From Bryopsis sp. KO-2023 (Eukaryota > Chlorophyta > Ulvophyceae > Bryopsidales > Bryopsidaceae): DNA of 64,000 bases. Positions 1 to 11,680 of the stretch are shown in pieces. A program made the translations under genes and the position numbers. Within the stretch, counting starts at the first letter, position 1; every line of letters begins with the position of its first letter. The notes under the pieces were generated by a model. That model did no database searches. It saw only the letters and a program-made list of their open reading frames with translations, and was not told the DNA's origin. The DNA lies in the NCBI GenBank assembly GCA_030272585.1, contig BSYQ01000005.1, positions 2,542,001 to 2,606,000 on the forward strand, written 5' to 3'.

Positions 1-600
1 CGTTCGCAATTCTCAAGACCATTTCTTGTTGGTGAGCAATTCTGACCTCTTGCTGATACTTGACATTTGGGATTCACAGCACAATTCCATTATACTTGCA
101 ACCGACTAACATCCAGTCAACCACAAGTATAGAAATAAGCACATTAACACATTCGAGAACATAAAACGTCTGTTTGATGTTGTCAAGTCCATTCTATCCT
201 GTGAGACTCAGCAGCTGCAACCCCCCCCCCCGCCCGCCCAACACACCAGTGTGGACTGTAAGCCAAGCCAACCAGAAAGCCTCCCATTTCGATACAACCT
301 CCCCTTGACTGAAGCAAGTCATGACTAACTCTGGACAGTACTGGGTCTGTCTCGACACTGTCGAGCTCCTATCAATTGTACAAAGTTCCGTCATCGAGAA
401 ACCAATCAAAGACAGGACAGCTTCCAGATGTCACGGTTGCATGGCTGTACGTGACTTTGTCAAAGCAAGCAACGAGAATATATGGTTCAGCGCCAGCAGT
501 CACAGTTCACCAAATCATTCGATCGCGCGAACCCTTCGTTTGACAATATTCTCGAGCAACCATGCACTCGACACTGAACGGAACCATTTGTTTCAGCGAG
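1..600. other. intergenic left edge, no gene seen
   Basis: No coding exon can be supported here. A C-rich run lies near 221-240. Open frames that cross into the first exon of the haemoglobin gene are in other frames and show no protein-like composition. Part of this stretch is presumably the promoter and 5' leader of that gene. Confidence 0.6.
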
Positions 601-1513
601 ATGGCTGCGCATCGCGCGCCGATCAGACTAGCGCGACCACCGCGCGCCACCATGCATGGTGGATTGAATCGCTGCGGGCCGTCGTATCGACCACTCTGGA
701 CGAACAATGCGATCTCCAAGGACAGGTGGGGTCAATGCCGCTGGCGCGGGGCGATATGGCGGATGGCCGTCCATTCAGTTGTCGCTTTGACAGGGTTCCT
801 GAAGCGTGCCTGCATCGGGCGCGGATGGTAATCGACATGTGGCGATGGACATTGATTTCTGAAACATGTATGTTTCTCGGACAGGGATGCGACTTCGTCT
901 GGCACTGAAATCGCGGAAACGGCGACGCTCTACGATCTCATCGGTGGCGCGGATGCCGTGGATGCGACGGTGGACTGCTTTTACGGCAAGGTCTACAGCG
1001 ACGATCGCGTCAATAAGTGGTTTGATGGGATCAGCCCGGTGAAACAGGGCCGAAAAATGAAGACGTTTTTGACCGCCAGTCTGCAGGGGCTCCCGTACAA
1101 GAGAGATATGACCAAGGCGCACGCCAAGCTCGTCAAGAACGGGATGGCGGATTTCGATTTCGATGTGATTGAAGAATTGATGGGGGCTGCACTGCAAGTG
1201 AGCGCTTCTCGTAATGCGGAGGGACGTGTTTCATCGACACAGTCAGCCCATCTCATACGTTTCGTGAAAAGTTTTCGATTTTGAGTTGCATCGTTGGGAA
1301 AGCAATTCCCTGACTAATGAAGGAATTGACCTCTTCTGCTATGACTAATGTTCATGTTACAGTATTTTCTCTGCATTTCTATCTTTGCTCCGCTCATGTG
1401 CATGTGTTGGTTTTCTGACCTCACAGGAAAATGGAGTCGAAGAGGAGCTGGCGTCCAAAGTGATTTCTGTTGTGGAATCCACTCGAGAGGCTGTTCTGGG
1501 ACGTGCGCATTAG
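601..1513 (+). CDS. group I truncated haemoglobin with N-terminal targeting leader
   Basis: Three exons: 601-725, 885-1197 and 1427-1513, all GT-AG, phases 2 and 0, giving 174 residues. The 2-on-2 globin domain starts near residue 55 with LYDLIGG. Tyr75 (B10), Phe88 (CD1) and His121, the proximal F8 haem ligand in MTKAHAK, are in the expected places. Family members bind haem and handle O2 or NO. The first 42 residues are Arg- and Ala-rich with few acidic residues, which suggests a mitochondrial or plastid leader. An in-frame ATG at 562 would add 13 residues. The last exon encodes the C-terminal helix and stops at 1511-1513. Group I truncated globins occur in bacteria, ciliates and green algae, which fits an algal host. 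Assignment is firm; start and location are inferred. Confidence 0.88.
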
Positions 1514-3271
1514 GCAAATCGGTCGATCGTTAGGGCAGCATTGAAAGCGTAACTATGCATATAAATTCGAGAATTCAGTTGGGAATTTTGTTTTTTAGGT
1601 TTTTAGGGCATAACAGGCCCTGCAATGTTTTTTTTATGAGAGAGTATTATGTATGATTATTTTTATTCCTCACTGACCTGTTGGATACATCATTCCCTGT
1701 TGGAAAAAGAATGATCCAGCATGTCTACATCAACGAATCCGTTACACCTCATGTCAAGCGGAATTAGTTTCTTTGTTTTTTGTGTTGGCTTTCTTGTTGG
1801 CTTTCTGCGGAGTGGAAGGAGGAGAGGGAGGTTCCTCTAGTCCCTAAATTTCCCTATTTTGGGTTGTGGTTTTTTGTGGTGAACATGACAATATTGGAGA
1901 TTAATTTTATAAATAAATATTTGATTAGATATAGTGATTCATATGTGATTAAATGAATAAATATAAATATATTTTGTTACATAGTTTGAACTTGTGCCAA
2001 ATTTGGGTTAGATATCTCTCGAAACTTGACGTTGTGGCAGAATGCATTGCTTGAAATCTGAAACAATAATCAATACTGGGTAACTATCTGCCTCGTTCAC
2101 CCAATCCAAAAACTGGATTCTGAAGAAAACAGGAATCTTAATCCAAGATTTGATAACACCACAAATCAATTTCTTCCCCATCCAAAATTCAAAAACACAC
2201 ATGCAGGATTCCATGTCATCACTGTCAGTTTTGGGATGAGGTCTCTTTTTGCATCTTTCTTGTGCTTTCAACAACTGACAGCTGTGGCCAGTTTTCTAAG
2301 TGGTTCCCTGACAAAATCAAAGGATTTCATGAAGAATTCGCAGTGTTTGCTTTCATGGCAGCGGTGTAGAAACATGAAGCACTGCAGAAAAGTGGCTCGT
2401 TCATTTTTAAAACCCATCCATCCCACCAAACGACTTGCGCTCCTGATCAGCCTTTCCAAAAGCCTTCAGCTGTCAAAAAGCCCAACCGAAATCCACAAAA
2501 AAAACAGAAACAAAAACCACTGCAGACACGCTGGGTGGGATGGGGCGATTTCCGAAACAACGGCCACCACCGACTAAAAACAGTCATCCACTCGCACTCG
2601 AAAAGCTAAAACTTGGTGTTGAAAAAACCACACGCTCATAACTCTCTCATATAACTGTATGCATGCAGAACAGATGCCCAAATCAAATCATGATGGGCGA
2701 CGGTGCTCCCTGGGAAACTGCACTTAAGCAGCCATCCACCGGTTACCAAACACTGATCAGCGGCATCCAGCCATCGCAGCAAGTCATTGAAAACTATATA
2801 TCTAATCTGGACTTCTCCGTTTTATTTGCTCCTTGGCGAAATAGCACATTTCCATATTTTTTTTTGGAAATAACCAAGAAATATGTATGGAAGCCCTGAT
2901 AGCAGCAGGGATGCTGCATCCCTTGGGCATCCATTGAAATCAGGCCTCCCCGATTAATCAGGGAGCAAAACTTCGACACCCCGTTCGTTTGAACCCTTGA
3001 ATAGGCGAGTTCATGGAACCCCCCCCCCCCCAAAAGAAAAAAACAAAAAAAAAAAACAAAAAGAAAAAACAGGGCATTCTTTTCGGTTCCATTTTTTGTG
3101 AGGAAGAAATTAAGTCGAGAAAAATAATTAGCAAAAAAATCCAGCCAAATAAGAATAAAAATAGAAATCTGCTGCTCTGCACGATAAAAAATATTCATGA
3201 ACCATATATCTTGATCATAAAATTCGACCCCCCTCCCCTCCCCCCCTAAAAAAATTAAAAATTACCATTGC
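1514..3271. other. intergenic, AT-rich, no gene seen
   Basis: Lies between the stops of two convergent genes. The first part is AT-rich with AATAAA-like words and probably holds both 3' UTRs. A C13 run followed by A-rich sequence occurs at 3019-3060. Frames of about 110 codons near 2236-2577 lack splice or family support. Confidence 0.6.
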
Positions 3272-6200
3272 TCAGTACCCAACCCATCGTTTCGTTGCTT
3301 CGGTGGTTCCTTCCCATTCTTGAAATTCTTTGATGTACAGTTGGGAGTTCCTGGCGGCGCTGATCATACTTCTTCTGGCCTCCGGAATAAGTTTGCTGGA
3401 AATGGCCGGACCAACCCCTTCAAAACCTCGCTGAAGAAACCAATCGGCTGTCCGAGTCGTCAGCAACACCAACCGGCGCACCCCCCGAGATCGTGCATCC
3501 TTTTTTTTTTTTTTTTCCCCCACCACAAAACACAAAAATCAGGCAATCGAACGCAAAAAAAAAAAAAAAAAGATACAATATGTTTGGATGCATAAAACTC
3601 ATTGGGACATTTAAGAGCGCCAAACTTGGGGTTCAGCCCCTAGATTTAACACACTTAAAAAAAAAGACAGGCAACCAACTACAGATTTTTGGGGTGATTT
3701 TCATATGCATCGACAGTGACTGTACTGACCCTGGTTCAAATCCCGACAGGTGCATGTTCCTCCCCAGTTACCCGAGATTTTTGCTCATGCAAACGAAACA
3801 TATCAGGTTCATGATCGAGCATTTCAATGTGACAAATCTCTCCCCTCACCCCACTTTCTTCTCCCCCCCCCCTCCAAAAAAAAAAAAAAAAAGGAAAAAA
3901 GAAAGAATTCCCACCTGTTCGATATACTCTAGCATGGAGTCCCCTTTCCCTTGGCCTCGCATAGAGGGATGTACACAAAACGCAGCCACTTCGATGACTC
4001 TACCACCCTCTGCACACAAACCGACCTCCTTCACCAAGGCACACCCCAGAACTTTACCTTCTTGCTCGAACACTTTGAAATTGTTCAAGTCCCCCGCAAG
4101 CTCCTCCGCCGACCTCCTGACGGTGGTGCCTTCCAGAGCCAGCGGCTCCAGCAGTTCTTGAATGTCTCTGAGGTCTGCTGGGACGGCGGGGCGGATGCCT
4201 TGATAAAAATCGGTGGAAATCATTGTCCCAATGCCATCACGAGTGTACAGCTCCAACAGGAGCCCTCCGTCGACCTGCAGGGGAGGGAGGTTTTTTTGAA
4301 AATCGACGTCGCTGGGAAGGATTCGCTTGATTTTGTGGTTAGTTTCGCATCAATTTTTGCTAATTGAACCATGTCGATTGATCCCAAGGAAGCGTGATTG
4401 AGAGTGTGTGGCTTTCTGTCAAATTATTGCAAGGGAATAAGAGAGTCTTGACTGTGAATGCTGAGTGTGGAACAGCAAGTTGGGATGAAGTTTGGTTTTG
4501 GAATATTGCTTTTCCATATATATGACATGTGGGAGGATATACCAAAAAAAGCACGCTTGATCTTCATTTTGGGAGGAGGGGGGGGGGGGGTTGAATCATG
4601 GTCGTTCCATTTTCCATACTAGAGCGTCAGCACCCTTATGAAATTTAGCAAGTGGCCTTACCTCAGCATTCACGAGATGAGCTCGCTTTACCCCTTGATC
4701 GCATGCCATCACTGACATGAGGACCGGTCGGGGGAGTGAATTTTGGGACAACCTATTCAGGTCCACCGATAAGCTGCCTCTCCCCTCGCTAGCGAAATCC
4801 CTGGAGCCGTTCAAGTCCAGTGCGGAGCCTATGCCGTTGATCTGAGGCAACATTCATGCAAAAACCCATAACGAAAACGGGATGAACAGGATTTCTCTCA
4901 AAAAATTTGATCTTGGAACGGGGGATTTCGCATCGGAAAACTGGTGTATCCATCAAATGCTAGATTGCTAGCTAGGTTGTGCTACGAAACTGGACCCTCC
5001 CTCTTCAACCTCCAATAATTTTCCAACGAACGATGGAAACTCACAGTTCTCCTCGGCTTCCCTCCGATCAGGTGGTAGGCTTCGCTCAATGGAATCCAGT
5101 GCTGCAAACCTAAATCTGTCACATCGTCCAGGTGCAAGCAGAAAACCTTGTCGGCCCTCATCTGACAGACACACAAAAACACACACACACATCAAAAACC
5201 ATGATTGACCATCAAAATGTTGTTTTTCTTCGAGGGGTTCCCCGAAAAATATGTTCAGGGGTGTCGATAGCATCACTCAATCGAAATTTAAAAATAATGC
5301 ATTGCAAACCGATACCATTTATTTATTTTTATTTATTTTTTTCTGCACATGCAAGACATCATACCTCGACAGCGGCATGCAAACCAACATCGTACACATT
5401 GCAATTCAGGACATTGCCGGTGGCACCGTAGCCTGCACCGCAACGCCACAATCGTTTCTTAAAACTTTTTTTTTCCACATCCGCGGAAAAAGCCAAGCTA
5501 ATTTTCAAAAGAATGAAAAAGAAAAAGGGAGAATGCATCGGTGTTTATTTTTCCCATTCATGGTCGGTTGATTGCTGACCTAAATTATTGAGGAGCACGA
5601 TGTTGCCCAGCTGAAGCTGACTGTCGATTGCATCTCGAAGTATGCACCTGACCTGAGGGAACACAGAAATCACTAAACAAACAAACAAAACCCCAGGAAA
5701 CTATCTGGTAGAATGGGGAAAAACCGAAAAACAAAAAAGGGGCAAAGAAAACAAACCCAGCACTGACCTCTCCTGTCAGTTGAAAATCGACGCCTTCGAC
5801 GATGCCCCTCCGTTTTGCCACGACGTAGTTCCCCCCCACCACACGGAGATGGGGTAAATGTCGAAACGCTCCTCCATATTTCTCATGCCTTCTGACCATG
5901 GGCATAGGTGGAGCCTACAAGTGTTCTGACAACCTTGTTTACTTTCCAATGTTTAATTTAAGAAAAAAATGGGGAAAAAAAGATGTTCCTAGGGAAACTG
6001 TCTTGGAAATCAGAATAAGAACAGGTGTGGCGATCAGTCAGCAGGAAATTATTATGAACTCTGGTGGATATAAATAAAATTGAAAAAACAATATCAAGTA
6101 CTACATCGATTTCCGTTTGGAATATATATATAGAAACCACTTCTAAATATGTGAAACTCATATATTTATGCGCTCTAAAACCACATTTCATTTTTCGTTT

Positions 6201-7458
6201 TTTTTTTTTTTTTTTTTTGCAGGGGGGGGGAAGGGATTCGATTCACACACATGTTCCCCCAGTCAGCAATTCCTCACCAGTGCAATACTGCTGGGGAGAG
6301 ATTCCTGCAGGTACCTTCGAAAAGAACCCCTCCACTTTGATCCTGGCTTGACCGGCCGCATCCACCGACGCTCGCAACGCAGCTTCGTCCGTTATTCTAT
6401 ATCCATCCACGAATTGAGGTTCTTGCCCCATGCTGCTAAGGGAAGAATTGATTTGACATTGGCTTCCCACCACGATCACCAGCTGGACACCCATGCCTGT
6501 GTGAAGACAAAAAAAAAGTGTATTACAAAGGATGGTTTCCAGCTTCTCGGCAGCTTCCATTCAACGTCTTGAAAGAAACGCATTCCCTTGAAAATTTGTG
6601 CAAAAGCAAATTACGAAGGAAAAGGAGGGGAAAAAAACACAGAAACATGGATTTCGTTGTGAAAGGTAGCTGGAGAAATATAGCTGGAGGAAAATTCGAA
6701 ACTGCAAAATGCGATTTTAGAAACCAGTTGCATACCATGAAGAAGAGTCAAATCCTCTAGTGCGGATGCCAACAAATCATCCCTTGCCACAACCTGAAAT
6801 TTGCACATGGAATCACCAACACCAAAAAAGAAATAAAAAAAGTCCCTTTGCACAGGAAAATATGGACATAGACGTTTATAACACATTCTTGCACAGAATA
6901 AATGTGCCTTTCTTTTGGGATAATTTTGCCTTACTGAAAATGATGATCAATCCCCCAAACTGAGACGTACTATATATTGCAAAGATGTTCTGTGAACAGA
7001 TATGGCGAAATTCACGGAATAAAGAAATGAAACAATGGTTAAGAAGAGTTGAAAAAAAATTGCAATTGAGCCCTCCATTCCATTCAATTTTTCTGGAGGT
7101 CTCTCTGACGTCCGGAGAAAAAACGAAATCACCACTGCTTTTCCTGTGAAAAAACCACTGACGCACCCACCTCCCCTGGAATCACCACCACGAACGTCTT
7201 TTCCCTGTGGCCGACTATGTACGGCGACGCCTGACGAAAGTGGTGCACGAACTCTTTGTATTTCCCGTTGTCCGCTTTGGCGTTGGCCTTCGCTGAAGAT
7301 CCCACGGCCACGTCGCGCAAGACAGCGGATCTCTCCCTTCGCCCGCCCGTCGAAAGGCATTGCGGTCGTCCCGCTGGGCGCTCGAGTCTTTTCACACGGT
7401 GTTTCACGTCGACAGGAGGCCGTCCCCTAACCGCTGGAGATCGATTAGCTGTAGGCAT
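3272..7458 (-). CDS. NAGS: N-acetylglutamate synthase (ArgA-type, plant-like)
   Basis: Catalyses the first step of ornithine/arginine synthesis, acetyl-CoA plus glutamate to N-acetylglutamate. Ten exons on the minus strand: 7171-7458, 6736-6793, 6315-6496, 5768-5914, 5580-5652, 5365-5432, 5045-5161, 4662-4841, 3915-4274, 3272-3499. All introns are GT-AG and phases join without a gap, giving 566 residues. After a basic leader of about 65 residues comes an amino-acid-kinase-like domain (FRQASPY, IPGEVVARDD, the VQLVIVVGSQCQIN strand, RRHEK, AKRRG, DFQLTGE). A GNAT domain follows (about 395-566), with acetyl-CoA loop VHPSMRGQGKG and LLTTRTADWFLQRGF. This kinase plus GNAT order is that of plant and bacterial synthases. 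The leader suggests plastid import, where plants make arginine. Start ATG at 7458 is the first in frame. Confidence 0.93.
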
Positions 7459-8410
7459 CGTTGTTGTTCAATTCGGTATCATATATCTTTTTGCGTGTTT
7501 CGTCGATTTCGAGTGCGAAACAAAAAAGATGCAGCTGTCTAGTACTCTTGCTGTGAATGTTCACGGTTCACTTCGAGGAAATTTGAACGGACTCAGTACT
7601 TGAGCAAGTCGCTCGTGACATTCCCTCTGCACATTTTTTTCGGGCGATCAAAGCTGTGTGTCTCGGAGCGTTACATGGCGGTTGCATAGCAAACGGCAGT
7701 AGTGGGCGTTACAGTGCAAATGAAAGACACTGAGCTGGTTGGGTCCAGTCCAGCATTAGTCATCACCTCTCAGAACAGAATGGACCACTGGATTCCACAC
7801 CCAAACCTTTGTTGAGGAAATTGGAATATCCCAGGGGAATTTAATGTGTGTAAAGGTCTAATTCAGTTGGGTGGGTGCTGTGCAGTTTGTAAAGTTAGGA
7901 CAAACTCTGCCTTGCGGTATTTGAAGGGACTTTGGTTGGAACATGGGTCGTCCTTTTTACGGCAAAAAAGGTGAATTCAACAAATGGAAATCCCCCTCGG
8001 CTGCTGGAAAAGGATTCGATCCATGTGGGTCCCTGTTTTAGGCTGTGAGGAAGGAGAATTGAAGCTTTTTATCGAACGAATTTACTATTAGTACAGACAC
8101 CATGAAAAACCCAAAAGGAACAGAGGCAAAAACATTTTCACACACACTCTCTAAAAGAATGATACAATTCCATTACATCCCATTACAAAGAGCACTCACA
8201 GAGACTCTTTCCACCTCCCCCCACAAACCAGGTCCTCAACTCCAGACCATGTCCCCCCACAATTTAAGAATAGAATAAGAATAGCTCAAAAAATATGTTC
8301 CCATCAAAATCCCGATACGCAGCAAAGGATTTTGAGTGGGGTGTGTTTTCGGTCTAACTTTTTTCCCGTCCTCTCCCTGGTCTTTTTTCGAAAGTTCCAT
8401 TTTTCCCACT
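7459..8410. other. intergenic, no gene seen
   Basis: Lies between the start of the N-acetylglutamate synthase and the stop of the next minus-strand gene. It presumably contains the synthase promoter and the neighbour's 3' UTR. No exon, repeat or RNA gene could be supported. Confidence 0.6.
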
Positions 8411-11009
8411 TCATGCCTTTCGGGATTTTTTCGAGAAAAAGCCACCGACTACAGAATTCACGATCAGCAACAATGCTGCCTCCACACCAACGACGACAGC
8501 TGCCTGCATTCATATAATCAAAAACACATTTAAAACAATTGGCTAAATTCGCACCCCTAATATGAACGTGCAATCGTATGTATTGTACAGACAACTGGAA
8601 TTTCAAATCGATCGCCACGTTCCTAGCCACTCTTGCCTTCATAAATCGGTTTCTCTACCAGGGTAAGTCTATCAAACCTTTGAAAATAAAAGATGAAAAT
8701 ATTAATCACCTGCTGGGCGTCACTGGCACCTCCTCCCACAGAGATCGAGGGTGCAGAAAAGGTAGGGGCCTGGAAACTCGGCAATTCAAAGCTGGGCACG
8801 GAAATGCCAGCACCTGCAGCACCTGCCGCAACTCCAGCAGCACCTGCACCTGCAGCACCTGCTGCAACTCCAGCGGCTCCAGCCGCCGCTGCTGTAGCAG
8901 CTGCCGCCGTCTTCTTTGAATCCTGTGGAGCTGCTGTTCAAAGCAACAGAAAAAAAAAAGTCTTCAGCTCTAAGATTGAAATGTAACCGAAACTGGGGCT
9001 AGTCCCAACTGGTAAGCAGCCCAAGCCACTTTTCCCAAGACGTAAGCTTCTGATTTCGAGTGTGAGACCACCAGCAGTCAGGATTTGAACCCCCGAATTA
9101 ACGCTGGTGGCTGGCTGTTGCAAACCATCCTTGCTGTGAATTCTGCTTTTATTTTCCCTGGAGCATAGTGCACTTTCACAAAGTGTACAGAGAAGAGATG
9201 CCGGGCAAAGGTTCCCTACGTGCAGCTGGCGACTTCACACTGGACTCAGCAGAACTCTTAATGGCTGCTGGTTTCTCAGCAGCTTTGGGCTTTGGTTTCA
9301 AAACCTGCATCCATAATGCACCCGAGGATCAATCAACACAAAAAAAATTCTTTCTCCGCATGGCAAAATATTTTAATACAGTCCCGCAATTTTCTGAATC
9401 GTCTCCCAAGCAGTTTTTCTTTTCTGGTGGGCTTGTCATTTGCAAACATTTTGTTTATTATGTTTTCAATTTACAGCACAGATACTTGCAGATACCTATT
9501 TTTTCTTTTTCAGGAAAATTCAAAATTTTTGACAGTTCTCTCTATTGTTCAGTGATTTCCGACAGGGGATCACAGTCACTGCAATGATTCATGCTTTTTC
9601 CCCACATAGTTACTCCCTAGCCAACACATGCAAAACTTTTATTAGACTTGGCTGGTTTTGGCTTCAGATTAAAAATTCCAACATCGATTTCCAAGCTGCG
9701 GATAAAATCAGCGGAACCCTTAAGACACACCTTCTTCTTTGCTGCAGGTTCAGCAGTGGACTCAACAACAGGGGCTGGTTCTGGGGCTGGAGGTGGAGCT
9801 GGGGTGGCGGCTGCAGCTGGAGCAGGGGCGTCCTTTTTCTCACCCTTGCCCGATTGAAATGACGACTTCCTCTCTTTGGATTTCAGAACCACCCCAGTCG
9901 AGCCCTGTAAAGACAGCCCATGAACCCTCTGCGTAACTACCAATTATTCGAAAGATATTCTTCAACCTGGTTTACGTTGCTGAATAAAATCCGAGGTGAA
10001 CCGTTTATCCAGCTGCACTGCATGTGATCAGAGACGAGCCCCTCCGGAAATTTTCCATAACACAAACTTTCTGCAGAATTATTTTCTTTTCAGCACCAGG
10101 TTATCTGGACTAAATGCTCCAGGAGCTTAATAAATGCTGACTAAGTTCTGCGGTGTCCTTGAATCGCTGAAGAATCTATGAGCTGTGCTGTCAAATATGA
10201 ACCGATGGATCGGAAAGTGATGAGGATTTACCGGAGCCGGGCGTTCGATTCCCAGCTTCTCATAGACATCCTGAAAAACCAAACACTTCTGGTCAGGGAC
10301 AGCTGTTTTACTTCTGGCAAAATCACTGGATTGCTGGCAGGGGGTGGCGAAAAATATATTCTGGATTTTGCTGAAAGTGAAAAAACCCTCTCAGTTTCGC
10401 TCGGTTATATTCTTGGTGAGTTTTCTTCTCAATCCCCAAATGAAATCTATGATTCGACAGCATTTCGAAACCATGTGATTTGCGGGTTTAAGATTTTTCA
10501 CAGATTCGGCAAGTCGAATTTGCCAGTCAGACACGAGTTACTGTCGCTGTGCTTCGTTCTGTCACCTGTTCAGCCAGGGCGGACCCGACGTTGGAGAAAC
10601 AGAGGGCGCCAGCGACGGCTCCCGCGAGCACAGCCGACAATACGGGGTTCTTCCTGTCAGACCCACACCCCCAAAAGTGCATCAAGAAAAACATCTTCTC
10701 TCTTTCCCAACATTTTCTAGCGACTCCAAACGAACCTCATTCCAGACAAAGAAACAGAAAAGGGCGGTGCAATATCGTCGAGCTCAATGTATATGGGAAC
10801 GGGAAGGGGGGTTGGGTGCGAAACATCCATATTCTTATTTCGTCAGTTACTGTCATACAGGGGCAGAATGCCGGCGCCCACCCGGAGTCCTCACGCTTGG
10901 AAGCGCGACAGACAGAACGACTCGCGCGTGCGGCTTTCTGGCCGCAAGCCCGATTAACACTCGGTCTAACGCAAGACGAAATGGTGCCTGCACTCATGCT
11001 AGTCGCCAT
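8411..11009 (-). CDS. plastid-targeted Ala/Pro-rich membrane protein, function unknown
   Basis: Seven exons: 10882-11009, 10566-10653, 10232-10270, 9731-9904, 9220-9304, 8710-8933, 8411-8503, joining in phase to 276 residues. The N-terminus looks like a green plastid transit peptide (Ser/Ala/Arg-rich, ending VCRASK). A hydrophobic stretch ending VGSALAEQ follows; it could be a thylakoid signal with AxA cleavage or a membrane anchor. The middle is low-complexity: Pro/Ala repeats and Lys-rich patches (about 85-175), then Ala/Gly repeats. The last exon encodes a clear membrane helix (VVVGVEAALLLIVNSVVGG) with a basic tail. Architecture recalls plant thylakoid Pro-rich proteins such as MPH1, but I see no diagnostic motif. 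The acceptor of exon 6 is a NAGNAG pair (8933 or 8930), both keeping frame. Existence is well supported by phase; function is not known. Confidence 0.68.
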
Positions 11010-11680
11010 TGGATCGTCGAGTGAACGTCTGGGGGAAAGGGGCAAAGAATGGATGGAATGCTAGGCGGTTGCGAAGCGAAAACAAACACGGTCGCCACTC
11101 GCCGAGACATAAAACTCCCGCGCGTGTCGTACGCAGATCCCAAGATTCGCTGTTCACACCCTGGAACGAAAAAGTTCGGTTTCTGTCTTTTGCCCCCTCT
11201 TTGTTGTCAGCAGCATTTCAGAAAAACAAACACAAACACAAACACTTGGGCTTGGGTTTCTTCATTTTTTCTTATCTGTTGGAAGGGGATACACCTAGTA
11301 TGGATGCATGATAATATGCTGAACAAAAAGACAGAACAAAAAGAAAGCTCTGCAAAGCAAGAAGAAAATAGGGAAAGCACCCTATCCTGATGTGTGTTTC
11401 AGTTCATGTTGAAGATTCTCAGCCAAGATCGTATCTATTTTCTTTTCCCTCGTGCCTTTTTCTTCGATTCTACACCCCTATGTCCGTCCGAACAGAATCA
11501 ACTTTTGGCTCGCAGCCCTCCGTCACCGTCACTCTGTCCCCCGTCTTGTTTTCCATCTTGCCACTCACGAAGGAGCGGTCCGATCTGTTGCGCTCCCCTG
11601 TAGAAAAAAACGCACGCACAAGACAAGGAATCGGGGGGTGAACAGCTCCGTATTCGGCGGTCAAGCTTCTCACCGCAGCC
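11010..11680. promoter_or_regulatory. divergent intergenic region between two plastid-protein genes
   Basis: About 670 bp separate two divergent start codons, both of genes with transit-like leaders. A shared or back-to-back promoter is inferred from layout only; no TATA box or named operator was recognised. Short frames here show no family features. Confidence 0.4.

Noticed and set aside
321-908. 195-codon plus-strand frame over the haemoglobin leader
   Set aside because: It reads through the splice donor at 725 in another frame and gives a sequence without motif; the phase-matched haemoglobin exons explain the region better.
9060-9110. tRNA/SINE-like B-box word (GGTTCAAATCC) on the minus strand, also near 3737 on the plus strand
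   Set aside because: No A box at proper distance, no cloverleaf and no repeated body shared by the two sites.
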